Part shown: one piece after another, positions 1-6,728 of the stretch
Layout: each line of letters opens with the position of its first letter
How positions within the stretch are numbered: position 1 is the stretch's first letter
From: an uncultured Methylococcaceae bacterium
GTDB lineage: Bacteria; Pseudomonadota; Gammaproteobacteria; Methylococcales; Methylomonadaceae
Assembly (NCBI GenBank): GCA_903839795.1
Contig: CAIMDR010000570.1
Location: forward strand, 1 to 12,757
Length of the DNA stretch: 12,757 nt
Direction of reading: 5' to 3'
The notes under the pieces: generated by a model
Databases searched by the model: none
What the model saw: only the letters and a program-made list of their open reading frames with translations
What the model was told of the DNA's origin: nothing
Translations under genes and position numbers: made by a program

Positions 1-445
1 CTTTACTGACGTTAAAAAGCGGTGTGAACAGTTTCAGTTAACGGTCGTTATGCGAACTACGGGTGCTAAGATGTCTACAGAAACGGATGTTTATCTGGTT
101 GATACGATGGGTGAATTGAAAGTGCTGTATGCCGCTGCAGATGTTGCTTTTGTGGGTGGCAGTATGGTGCCGACCGGCGGACATAATATTCTGGAGGCGG
201 CCGCAGTCGGCGTTCCTGTTATGTTTGGGCCGCACATGGAAAACTTTAAAGAAATAGCTCGCGGCGTGCTAAGTCATGATGCAGGCATTCAATGTCAAAA
301 TAAAGACGATCTGGTTAATACCATTTTATTGTTGTATCAACAACCTGACTACAGGCAGTCACTGGCTGAAAAAGGCAAGGCATTTGTTCGTTATAATCAG
401 GGCGCTATTACCCGAATTTGTACAATGCTTGAGCAATCCCTTTGA
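1..445 (+). CDS. waaA: 3-deoxy-D-manno-octulosonic acid (Kdo) transferase, C-terminal part
   Basis: WaaA (KdtA) adds Kdo from CMP-Kdo to lipid IVA at the cytoplasmic face of the inner membrane, an essential step in building the lipopolysaccharide inner core. The frame is open from base 2, so the gene starts outside the window; about 147 codons remain, roughly the last third of a family of about 420 residues. The visible part is the C-terminal Rossmann half of a GT-B glycosyltransferase (family GT30). The segment DTMGELKVLYAAADVAFVGG at about bases 101-160 and the motif GGHNILEAAAVGVPVMFGPH at about 176-235 are typical of WaaA, including the Glu in the nucleotide-sugar-binding loop. The TGA stop at 443-445 lies 205 bases before the next gene. 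Identity is secure from the motifs. The acceptor specificity (one or more Kdo residues added) cannot be read from this fragment. Confidence 0.95.
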   Translation, partial: FTDVKKRCEQFQLTVVMRTTGAKMSTETDVYLVDTMGELKVLYAAADVAFVGGSMVPTGGHNILEAAAVGVPVMFGPHMENFKEIARGVLSHDAGIQCQNKDDLVNTILLLYQQPDYRQSLAEKGKAFVRYNQGAITRICTMLEQSL

Positions 446-452
446 ATTTATA

Positions 453-473
453 CTAATATTGCTCTGATATTAG
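453..473 (+). terminator. AT-rich hairpin just after waaA, possible weak terminator
   Basis: A perfect 7-bp inverted repeat (CTAATAT at 453-459, ATATTAG at 467-473) with a 7-base loop begins 8 bases after the waaA stop codon. The stem is AT-rich and only a loosely T-rich stretch follows (CCTGATTTGTT), so it is a poor intrinsic terminator. It may simply protect the 3' end of the transcript. Position is the main argument. Confidence 0.3.
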
Positions 474-544
474 CCTGATTTGTTATAACCAAAAAACATA
501 ATGCCCGCATTATTGCAACGCCAAACTTAAAGAAAATAAGAGTA

Positions 545-573
545 TTCCAATTGTAATAAGACGGTGCTAGAAT
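545..573 (+). promoter_or_regulatory. Candidate extended -10 promoter for the OmpA-domain lipoprotein gene
   Basis: The bases TGCTAGAAT at 565-573 fit an extended -10 element (TGn followed by TAGAAT, one mismatch to TATAAT). The matching -35 position, 17 bases upstream at 545-550, reads TTCCAA and is poor, which an extended -10 can tolerate. Transcription would begin near 580, leaving a leader of about 70 bases. The gene carries a good Shine-Dalgarno (AAGGGGA, 637-643) seven bases before its ATG. No second start signal is evident in 446-650. Confidence 0.35.
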
Positions 574-650
574 CCCAACTCATTCGACAATATCACGTTA
601 CATATTTGCCTTATCTTGATCATTATTAATAACAATAAGGGGATTTTTCA

Positions 651-1862
651 ATGCAACAAACACTAAAAACCGTCGTAACCCTTGCAGTCCTGATATTATC
701 AGGCTGCGCTTCGCAACCAACAAGTACTTTTGATGCCTTTCAACCCCAAGACTTGAATGGTTTACTGGCCTCTGGTCAGTATGTACAAAAAGCAGACAAC
801 TTCTTTGTTATTAATGATTCCTCATCATCAATGACCGATGACTACCTGGGCGTGGGTTATCCTGCTCAACCGGATCCTACAAAATTCTCGATTGAAAAAG
901 AAATTCTCAACCGAATTAATCATACCATTCCCGACTTAAAATTGACGTCAAGTATCCGTAGTTTTGGCTTTGGCAACTGTTTGTCAGGGGGATTTACCCA
1001 GCTAAATCAAGCGCCGACCAGCTACTCAAAATCAACTTTTGGTAGTGGTATTGATGCGCTAACTTGTGCCAGTGGTGGCTCCCCCATCGCCAGCGGGATT
1101 GATGGAACCAGCAACGACTTGTCAACAACGTCGGGTAATATTGCTGTTTTAATACTCAGTGATGGCCATCATCTGGACTCGGACGGCGTTAAAGAACTTC
1201 AAGCCATGAAACAAAAATATGGCGACAGACTCTGTGTTTATTCTGTTTGGGTGGGCAATGAAGAAGAAACCAACGGCATAACCGTGTTAAATCAACTCGC
1301 CAATATTTCTGGTTGTGGATTCGGTACCACGGCTGATAATATTTCCGGCCCGGGGCACATGGCGGATTTCGTAAAAAGCATTTTCTTAAAAGCCGGTAAT
1401 CCGGTAGCAGATTGCACAACGCTGGATTCAGATTCCGATGGCGTTAACGATTGTATTGATAAATGCCCCAACACGATACCGGGTGCAAAAGTTAGTGTGC
1501 TGGGTTGTTGGATTGTGGATATAAAATTTGATAACGATAAAGCCACGATTAAACCAGAATACTTTCAAAATCTTGACAATGTCGCTAACCGCATCAAAGA
1601 GTATCCCGATTTGTTAATTGAAGTGCAGGGCCACACCAGTAAAACCGGCTCATTCCAGCACAATATGGACTTATCCGAGCGCCGCGCATTAGCCGTTAAA
1701 AACTACCTGATTAATGGCTCACATTCAGCAAATATTACTTCCCGTGGTTATGGCTGGACTCGCCCCATTGATAGCAACGATACAGAAAGCGGACGCGCCA
1801 ACAACCGCAGCGTACAGTTAGAAGTGAATGGTCAAGCCCAGCAACCTCTAAGTCCGCAATAA
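651..1862 (+). CDS. Outer-membrane lipoprotein with vWA-like, type-3 calcium-motif and OmpA C-terminal domains
   Basis: This 403-residue protein starts with a lipoprotein signal peptide: a short basic N-terminus, a hydrophobic core, and the lipobox LSGC at residues 16-19. The residue after Cys19 is Ala, which favours sorting to the outer membrane. Residues about 50-245 look like a von Willebrand A fold: a DxSxS metal-site motif (D56, S58, S60) at the end of the first strand and a later VLILSDGHH strand (166-174). Residues 258-275 are rich in Asp (DSDSDGVNDCIDKCPN), a thrombospondin type-3-like calcium motif that often precedes OmpA domains. Residues about 288-392 form the OmpA C-terminal domain, with LSERRALAV at 341-349. 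The Asp that binds diaminopimelate in E. coli OmpA (D271, in GYTD) is replaced by Ser330 (GHTS), while the paired Arg is kept as R345 at the same spacing. The protein appears to be transcribed alone. Its specific role is unknown; an adhesive or envelope-integrity role is inferred from the domains. Confidence 0.85.
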   Translation: MQQTLKTVVTLAVLILSGCASQPTSTFDAFQPQDLNGLLASGQYVQKADNFFVINDSSSSMTDDYLGVGYPAQPDPTKFSIEKEILNRINHTIPDLKLTSSIRSFGFGNCLSGGFTQLNQAPTSYSKSTFGSGIDALTCASGGSPIASGIDGTSNDLSTTSGNIAVLILSDGHHLDSDGVKELQAMKQKYGDRLCVYSVWVGNEEETNGITVLNQLANISGCGFGTTADNISGPGHMADFVKSIFLKAGNPVADCTTLDSDSDGVNDCIDKCPNTIPGAKVSVLGCWIVDIKFDNDKATIKPEYFQNLDNVANRIKEYPDLLIEVQGHTSKTGSFQHNMDLSERRALAVKNYLINGSHSANITSRGYGWTRPIDSNDTESGRANNRSVQLEVNGQAQQPLSPQ

Positions 1863-1885
1863 CGCTTTCAAGCGCTTTTAGCTAT

Positions 1886-1922
1886 AAAAAAAGGGCGGGT
1901 TAGTCATAACACGCCCTTTTTT
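1886..1922 (+). terminator. Strong intrinsic terminator, probably bidirectional
   Basis: A hairpin pairs GGGCG (1893-1897) with CGCCC (1912-1916), with a further inner stem of four pairs (1899-1902 with 1907-1910) around the loop GTCA. It is preceded by seven A and followed by six T. It ends the OmpA-domain lipoprotein gene 24 bases after its stop codon. The A-tract on the left would serve as a T-tract for transcripts arriving from serS on the opposite strand. Confidence 0.9.
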
Positions 1923-1947
1923 GTGACTACACAGTTGTTAAAAATAA

Positions 1948-2088
1948 AACACGGATGACATGGATTTAACTGATAGACACGGATAAAGATGTTTTTTTAT
2001 CATAAAAATAATGCCGATAAAACCTCTGGTATTTTGGGCTAAAAAGAGAAAATCCGTTGAAACCCGTCTAATCAGAGGTATCCGTGTT
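1948..2088. repeat. Degenerate intergenic palindrome built on ACACGGAT
   Basis: AACACGGAT at 1948-1956 is exactly complementary to ATCCGTGTT at 2080-2088. A second ACACGGAT lies at 1977-1984, and a nested pair, ACCTCTG (2022-2028) and CAGAGGT (2073-2079), falls inside. The whole would fold as a long imperfect hairpin of about 140 bases. From general knowledge, degenerate copies built on an ACACGGAT core recur between genes in many bacterial genomes, with no agreed function. It lies between the convergent 3' ends of the lipoprotein gene and serS, and fills most of that 291-base gap. No coding signal is seen here. Confidence 0.6.
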
Positions 2089-2113
2089 CTATGATCGAAG
2101 CCGGAACAGTCTG

Positions 2114-2159
2114 AGTAGTTACAATATTTTTACCTTTCCAAGCATAAAAGTAGTTACAA
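2114..2159. repeat. 11-bp direct repeat at the serS 3' end
   Basis: AGTAGTTACAA occurs at 2114-2124 and again at 2149-2159, separated by 24 bases. The right copy contains the serS stop codon (TAA on the minus strand, 2154-2156). It could be a small tandem duplication or chance in AT-rich sequence. Confidence 0.45.
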
Positions 2160-3434
2160 AGACTCGATAATTTCCAAGCCACCCATATAAGGAATTAAGG
2201 CATCAGGAATACGAATACGCCCCTCAGCATCTTGATAATTTTCCATCACTGCGATCAGGGTTCTACCCGCAGCCAGACCTGAACCATTTAAAGTATGCAC
2301 TAATTCAGGCTTTCCGGTTTCAGGGTTACGCCAACGTGCCTGTAAACGCCGTGCCTGAAAATCCTTGAAATTACTGCAAGACGAAATTTCCCGATAAGTT
2401 GCTTGCCCCGGCAACCACACTTCAAGGTCGTAGGTTTTTGATGAGGAGAAGCCCGTATCTCCGGCACATAACAACATCTTGCGGTAAGGCAGCTTTAGTT
2501 TTTTTAGTATATTTTCGGCATGAGTCGTCAGTTCTTCATGCGCTTTAGCGGAATCTTCCGGCCTTACAATTTGCACCAATTCCACTTTCTCAAATTGATG
2601 TTGACGAATCATGCCGCGTACATCACGGCCATAAGCACCCGCCTCACTACGGAAACACGGACTATGACAGACAAATTTTAACGGCAACTCCTTGGCCTCA
2701 ACAATCACATCCCTAACTCGGTTGGTAACCGGAACTTCCGCTGTCGGAATTAAATACAAAAGAGGATCATCACTGGCTTTAAACAAATCAGCCTCAAATT
2801 TTGGCAATTGCCCGGTGCCGCGCAAACTCTCGGCATTGGCCAAAAAAGGCACATAAGTTTCAGTATAACCATGTTCGTCGGTATGCATATCCAGCATTAA
2901 CTGAATAATGGCGCGTTGTAACCGTGCCAACGGGCCTGTTAACACGACAAACCGGCTACTTGCAATTTTTACACCTAACTCAAAATCAATGCCTTTCAGT
3001 TTTGTGCCTAAATCAACGTGATCTTTAGGCTCAAAATCAAATTTTGGCACATCGCCCCAACGGCAAAGTTCCAGGTTAAACTCTTCAGATTTACCCTCAG
3101 GTACCGCCTCGTCAAGAATGTTGGGAATGCCCTCCATCAGCGTTTCCATTTCAAGCTGAATGTCAGCCAATACCGTTTCCGCAGCTTTAAGCTCGTCGCC
3201 CAAATGCTGAACCTGATTCAATAACGGTTGTACATCTTCGCCTTTGGCTTTTGCGTTGCCTATCGCTTTTGAACGGCTATTACGCTCATTTTGTAATTCC
3301 TGGGTTTTAATCTGCACGTCTTTGCGTCTTGCTTCCAGCTCAACATAAGACTCGGGATTAAAAATAAATGAACGTCTGTTTAATTGTTGCTTAACAAAAT
3401 CAAGGTCAGTTCTAAATAAACGGGGGTCTAGCAT
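2154..3434 (-). CDS. serS: Serine--tRNA ligase
   Basis: SerS charges tRNA-Ser with serine in the cytoplasm and also supplies Ser-tRNA-Sec where selenocysteine is used. The 426-residue length is normal for the bacterial enzyme (E. coli 430). Residues about 30-100 are the long charged antiparallel coiled coil that grips the tRNA variable arm. The class II catalytic core follows: TAEVPVTN at 231-238 (serine and ATP site), motif 2 [11 protein letters not shown] at 261-271, SSCSN at 351-355 and motif 3 [18 protein letters not shown] at 384-401. The start ATG begins the canonical [11 protein letters not shown]-terminus, so the start is secure. The AAAGG ribosome-binding sequence is 12 bases away, rather far (see the mini-ORF finding). 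The gene is a single transcription unit on this strand, ending against the lipoprotein gene terminator. Confidence 0.98.
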   Translation of the reverse strand: MLDPRLFRTDLDFVKQQLNRRSFIFNPESYVELEARRKDVQIKTQELQNERNSRSKAIGNAKAKGEDVQPLLNQVQHLGDELKAAETVLADIQLEMETLMEGIPNILDEAVPEGKSEEFNLELCRWGDVPKFDFEPKDHVDLGTKLKGIDFELGVKIASSRFVVLTGPLARLQRAIIQLMLDMHTDEHGYTETYVPFLANAESLRGTGQLPKFEADLFKASDDPLLYLIPTAEVPVTNRVRDVIVEAKELPLKFVCHSPCFRSEAGAYGRDVRGMIRQHQFEKVELVQIVRPEDSAKAHEELTTHAENILKKLKLPYRKMLLCAGDTGFSSSKTYDLEVWLPGQATYREISSCSNFKDFQARRLQARWRNPETGKPELVHTLNGSGLAAGRTLIAVMENYQDAEGRIRIPDALIPYMGGLEIIESL

Positions 3435-3455
3435 GACGGCATTTTACCTTTATAA

Positions 3456-3483
3456 ATAATACATCCCAAACGGGAACATTGAA
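3456..3483 (-). promoter_or_regulatory. Candidate serS promoter
   Basis: On the minus strand, TTCAAT (3478-3483) and TATTAT (3456-3461) are separated by 16 bases, with 3/6 and 5/6 matches to sigma-70 consensus. Transcription would start near 3449, leaving a very short leader of about 15 bases that just contains AAAGG. Other AT-rich boxes lie nearby, so the choice is uncertain. Confidence 0.3.
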
Positions 3484-3717
3484 TGATCGCCCAAGCGATT
3501 GTTTTTATATACTCAGCAAGGCATCACCCATTAGTAAACGTCTTGGCTGAACATTTATTGTGTGCATACATGATACACGATGGGCTTGCTTGAGAAAACA
3601 GCGCAGACAAAAAGCAGTAGGGGTTGCGGTGCGTTAAACACTTAATATTCGACCTGTACTATAAGTCTTGGCAGTCTTTGTCGGCTGTATAAAAAGTATC
3701 ATAAGTTTTTCGACTCA
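3484..3717. other. Intergenic stretch without recognisable genes
   Basis: This part of the serS-deaD gap shows no ORF with family resemblance, no tRNA-like cloverleaf and no strong hairpin terminator. On the minus strand a 19-codon reading frame starts at 3718 with ATG overlapping the stop of the small ORF described next (TAATG), then ends. It may be leftover sequence of a decayed gene. Confidence 0.4.
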
Positions 3718-3912
3718 TTACAGTGTAGTATTTTTAACGTAAAAATTATCACGATGAACATGAAAAAATAAAGCCGTGTGTCCTTGCGTTTTTATTGTGA
3801 AAAAGTAGCTGGTTTCGCTGATCTGCGCGAAAAAATAGCGATAATCCTCCCAAGAAAAGTCTTTTGGAATAAGCTCTCGCATCAATCTAAATGCTCCGTA
3901 AATATTTTTCAT
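3718..3912 (-). CDS. Small hypothetical protein (64 residues from ATG), doubtful
   Basis: An open frame of 64 codons starts at the ATG at 3910-3912; a TTG six codons upstream (3928-3930) could extend it to 70. The product begins MKNIYGAFRLMRELIPKDFS and is rich in aromatic residues (many Phe and Tyr), with no signal peptide, membrane segment or motif that I recognise. Neither possible start has a convincing Shine-Dalgarno. It runs opposite to deaD, and its 5' end lies against the deaD promoter, so a divergent transcript is possible. A second, very short frame starts at its stop codon (TAATG). It may be a real small gene, the remnant of a larger one, or chance; I have no family to assign. Confidence 0.25.
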   Translation of the reverse strand: MKNIYGAFRLMRELIPKDFSWEDYRYFFAQISETSYFFTIKTQGHTALFFHVHRDNFYVKNTTL

Positions 3913-3924
3913 TACATCTATTTG

Positions 3925-3953
3925 CTGCAAAATACAATGTGATAAGATATAAT
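3925..3953 (+). promoter_or_regulatory. Probable deaD promoter
   Basis: A perfect TATAAT lies at 3948-3953, with CTGCAA (3925-3930, 3/6 to the -35 consensus) 17 bases upstream. Transcription would start near 3960, giving a leader of about 60 bases that includes a short GCGCTT/AAGCG inverted repeat. The gene's AGG at 4011-4013 is seven bases before the ATG. Confidence 0.55.
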
Positions 3954-4020
3954 GGCATTATAAACAATAAGTTCCCCGCGCTTTACAAGCGTATTCCAAA
4001 TACTCAAAACAGGTAAATCC

Positions 4021-5829
4021 ATGTCCAATGATGTTTCAACATTACCCACTTTCCGTGATTTAGCACTGATTGAACCTTTGCTAAAAGCACTGGACGATGT
4101 CGGTTATGAAACACCTTCGCCCATTCAGGCACAAGTTATCCCTCACATGCTGCAAGGCAAAGATGTTCTGGGACAAGCACAAACAGGCACTGGTAAAACA
4201 GCTGCGTTTGCTCTGCCCATATTGTCGCGAATTGATCTTCGTCAAAAAGACCCGCAAGTTCTGGTGTTGGCACCAACCCGTGAACTTGCGATACAAGTAG
4301 CCGAAGCGTTTCAACGTTATGCCGCTCATCTAAAAGGTTTTCATGTTCTGCCTATCTACGGTGGGCAAGACTATAGCACGCAATTACGCCAGTTAAAGCG
4401 TGGCGCCCATGTGGTTGTCGGTACACCAGGCCGGGTCATGGATCACATGCGCAAAGGCACACTTAATCTTGACACACTTAAGGTTCTTGTTCTTGATGAA
4501 GCCGATGAAATGCTGCGCATGGGTTTTATTGATGATGTGGAATGGGTGCTTGAAAAAACGCCTGACGACATACAAATTGCCCTGTTTTCTGCAACCATGC
4601 CTGCGGTTATCCGCAAAATTGCCCAAGAATACTTGCATGAGCCCGAACAAGTCACTATAAAAGTAACTACGGCGTCAGCTGAAAATATCCGCCAACGTTT
4701 TTGGATGGTCAGCGGTGTACACAAGCTGGATGCGCTTACCCGTATTCTTGAAGCTGAAACGTTTGACGGTATGATTATTTTTGTCAGAACCAAAACGGCA
4801 ACCATTGAACTGGCAGAAAAACTAGAGGCGCGAGGCTACTCAGCCGCAGCCATTAACGGTGATATGTCTCAAGCACTTAGGGAGCGGACTATTGCTCATC
4901 TGAAAAATGGCAAGTTGGATATTTTAATTGCCACTGATGTCGCTGCGCGTGGTTTGGATGTCGATCGTATTACGCATGTCGTCAACTACGATATTCCTTA
5001 TGATACCGAGTCTTATGTTCACCGTATTGGTAGAACCGGACGTGCCGGACGTACTGGTGACGCGATTTTGTTTATTGCACCCCGAGAAAGAAAATTGTTG
5101 GGTAATATTGAAAAAGCAACCAAACAAAAAATTGAAGAAATGGGCTTGCCTTCAACTGAGGTTATTAATAATAAGCGTATTTCTCGCTTCAAACAGAATA
5201 TTACCGACACCTTGGCTTCAGAAGAGTTGAGCTTTTTCAGTCAACTGATCGAACAATTCCAGCAGGAACACAATGTAACTGCCTTGGAAATAGCGTCGGC
5301 GCTGGCAAAGTTGGTGCAAGGTGATACACCGCTGTTAATGCAAAACTTACCTAAAAAGACTTACGACAATAGAGAAGACAGACCACAAAGAGACAGAGAT
5401 GATCGTTCGCACAGAGAAGATCGTCCACGCAGAGAAGATCGTCCTGAAAGGGATCGCAAACCAAAGCGTGCGTTTGGTAGTGGTGCCAATATAGAAATGG
5501 AAACATTCCGTATTGAAGTCGGTCACAATCATGGTGTAAAACCAGGTAATATCGTGGGTGCCATTGCCAACGAAACCGGCATTGATGGCGATCATATTGC
5601 CCGTATTAGAATTGAAGATGATTACAGTACGGTTGAGTTACCCGCAGGCATGCCTAAAGAGTTGCTTGAAGAGCTGAAAAGAATCAGGGTAGCAGGTCAA
5701 TTGTTGAGCATTACAAAAATGGATGATAATGCGAAAAGAGCGCTACCTGATGATTCAGCTAAAAAAGCCGACAAGAGCAAAAAAAGAATGGGTTCTACCT
5801 CAAGACGTGCAAAACCAAAAGCTGAGTAA
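4021..5829 (+). CDS. deaD: ATP-dependent DEAD-box RNA helicase DeaD (CsdA)
   Basis: DeaD unwinds RNA duplexes in ribosome large-subunit assembly, translation initiation and mRNA decay, and is typically important in the cold. The 602 residues match the family (E. coli 629). All helicase motifs are present: the Q motif region (F11 and PSPIQ at 32-36), Walker A AQTGTGKT 53-60, PTRELA 85-90, TPGR 135-138, DEAD 159-162, SAT 190-192, ARGLD 309-313 and HRIGRTGRAGR 334-344. Residues about 448-483 are a highly charged linker with REDRP-type repeats. Residues about 490-565 form the DbpA/CsdA-type RNA-binding domain (starting near ETFRIEVGHNHGVKPG), which separates DeaD from shorter RhlE/RhlB/SrmB helicases. 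A Lys/Arg-rich tail ends the protein. The ATG has a good ribosome-binding site and its own promoter. Pairs of intergenic palindromes follow the stop codon. Confidence 0.96.
   Translation: MSNDVSTLPTFRDLALIEPLLKALDDVGYETPSPIQAQVIPHMLQGKDVLGQAQTGTGKTAAFALPILSRIDLRQKDPQVLVLAPTRELAIQVAEAFQRYAAHLKGFHVLPIYGGQDYSTQLRQLKRGAHVVVGTPGRVMDHMRKGTLNLDTLKVLVLDEADEMLRMGFIDDVEWVLEKTPDDIQIALFSATMPAVIRKIAQEYLHEPEQVTIKVTTASAENIRQRFWMVSGVHKLDALTRILEAETFDGMIIFVRTKTATIELAEKLEARGYSAAAINGDMSQALRERTIAHLKNGKLDILIATDVAARGLDVDRITHVVNYDIPYDTESYVHRIGRTGRAGRTGDAILFIAPRERKLLGNIEKATKQKIEEMGLPSTEVINNKRISRFKQNITDTLASEELSFFSQLIEQFQQEHNVTALEIASALAKLVQGDTPLLMQNLPKKTYDNREDRPQRDRDDRSHREDRPRREDRPERDRKPKRAFGSGANIEMETFRIEVGHNHGVKPGNIVGAIANETGIDGDHIARIRIEDDYSTVELPAGMPKELLEELKRIRVAGQLLSITKMDDNAKRALPDDSAKKADKSKKRMGSTSRRAKPKAE
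5412..5444 (+). repeat. 18-bp tandem repeat coding for the charged linker of DeaD
   Basis: CAGAGAAGATCGTCC occurs at 5412-5426 and again at 5430-5444, an 18-base period encoding six-residue REDRP units. Further degenerate units flank it at the protein level. Such a repeat can expand or contract in frame, altering linker length. Confidence 0.6.
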
Positions 5830-5838
5830 TTTATATGC

Positions 5839-5862
5839 GTGGGTTACGCTACGTTAACTCAC
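5839..5862. repeat. Copy of the GGGTTACGCTACGCTAACCC-type palindromic repeat
   Basis: GTGGGTTA (5839-5846) pairs with TAACTCAC (5855-5862), with one G-T wobble, around the loop CGCTACGT. The sequence closely resembles a palindrome I recall as scattered between genes in many bacterial genomes; this copy is slightly decayed on the right arm. It starts ten bases after the deaD stop. No T-tract follows, so it is not a standard intrinsic terminator. Confidence 0.6.
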
Positions 5863-5892
5863 ACAGGTATGAAGTAAAAATATAAAACCAAA

Positions 5893-5939
5893 AAGACACG
5901 AAGAAAATCAAAGTAAAAACTTTGTGTTCTTCGTGTCTT
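5893..5939. repeat. CACGAAG-type palindrome, likely transcript-ending hairpin
   Basis: AAGACACGAAGAA (5893-5905) is perfectly complementary to TTCTTCGTGTCTT (5927-5939). An inner stem CAAAG/CTTTG (5909-5913, 5920-5924) surrounds the loop TAAAAA. The wording (GACACGAAG, then TTCGTGTCTTCGTGG) matches a repeat motif I recall between genes in unrelated bacteria. It sits between the convergent ends of deaD and dnaQ and could fold in transcripts from either side, but lacks a clear T-tract. Confidence 0.65.
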
Positions 5940-5965
5940 CGTGGTGAATAAAAATGCGTATCCCG

Positions 5966-6691
5966 TTACTGATTCCAGATACAAGCACCACTGGCTTTTT
6001 CTATGGCATCTAAACGCAATTGATGAGCGGTTAATTCCTCTTCATTGCAGGAAATAATTTTTAAAGCAGAGCGATCTGTAGACACACGCTTTACGTCAGT
6101 ATTAACACTGACTGCCTCGATTACCGATTGTCCTTCATCCAGCAACGAAGACTGTCCGCCAGTCATTAACAGAAATACATCAGCGAGAATTTCTGCATCC
6201 AGTAAAGCCCCATGCAAATCACGGTGGCTATTATCTATACCATAGCGTTTACAAAGTGCATCAAGACTGTTTCTTTGTCCCGGATGTTTTTTTCTGGCGT
6301 AGGTTAGCGTATCAAATACTTCGCTATAATCTGTAATGGTTCCCGATTTATTATTCAGTCGTGACAATTCATTATTGATAAAACCGACATCAAAGGGCGC
6401 ATTGTGTATAACTAATTCGGCATCCTTTATAAACGCTATAAAATCATCAACAATTTGCTCAAAATGCGGCTTGTCATCTAAAAATTGATTAGTGATGCCA
6501 TGAACTGCAATCGCACCTTCATCAATGATTCGATCTGGATTGATATAAACATGAAAGCGTTTGCCGGTTAAGCGACGCTTAACCATTTCCACGCAACCAA
6601 TTTCAATGATTCTATGGCCTTCCTGAGGATTTAACCCAGTGGTTTCTGTGTCAAGAACCACTATGCGGTTGGTATAGGTGCGTTTATCCAT
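5966..6691 (-). CDS. dnaQ: DNA polymerase III epsilon subunit (3'-5' proofreading exonuclease)
   Basis: DnaQ removes mispaired nucleotides at the growing 3' end as part of the pol III core with the alpha and theta subunits. The 241 residues match the E. coli protein (243). The DEDDh catalytic set is complete: D14 and E16 in VLDTETTGL, D101 in VIHNAPFDVGF, and H160 and D165 in HGALLDAE. After the exonuclease domain, QSSLLD at 180-185 lies where E. coli epsilon carries its beta-clamp-binding QTSMAF. The C-terminal tail (EEELTAHQLRLDAIEKASGA, about 217-236) matches the alpha-subunit-binding tail. The gene follows the coiled-coil gene by 37 bases on the same strand, so the two are probably co-transcribed; I see no separate promoter or strong Shine-Dalgarno in that gap. 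In many gammaproteobacteria dnaQ is next to rnhA; no rnhA is present here. Confidence 0.96.
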   Translation of the reverse strand: MDKRTYTNRIVVLDTETTGLNPQEGHRIIEIGCVEMVKRRLTGKRFHVYINPDRIIDEGAIAVHGITNQFLDDKPHFEQIVDDFIAFIKDAELVIHNAPFDVGFINNELSRLNNKSGTITDYSEVFDTLTYARKKHPGQRNSLDALCKRYGIDNSHRDLHGALLDAEILADVFLLMTGGQSSLLDEGQSVIEAVSVNTDVKRVSTDRSALKIISCNEEELTAHQLRLDAIEKASGACIWNQ

Positions 6692-6728
6692 AGGGTATCT
6701 TTATGATTGAATGATAATTCGGGTTGAT

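Noticed and set aside
2154..2159. The 11-bp direct repeat at 2114-2159 as a target-site duplication of a mobile element
   Set aside because: Only 24 AT-rich bases lie between the copies, with no inverted ends or transposase, and the palindromic element lies outside the pair.
3435..4020. tRNA or other structured RNA in the serS-deaD gap
   Set aside because: Scanning both strands by eye gave no TTCGA-type T-loop with matching acceptor stem and no CCA end; a covariance search (Rfam, tRNAscan-SE) was not possible here.
4393..4805. Overlapping minus-strand open frames inside deaD
   Set aside because: They are antisense to highly conserved helicase motifs and have no start signals or recognisable products.
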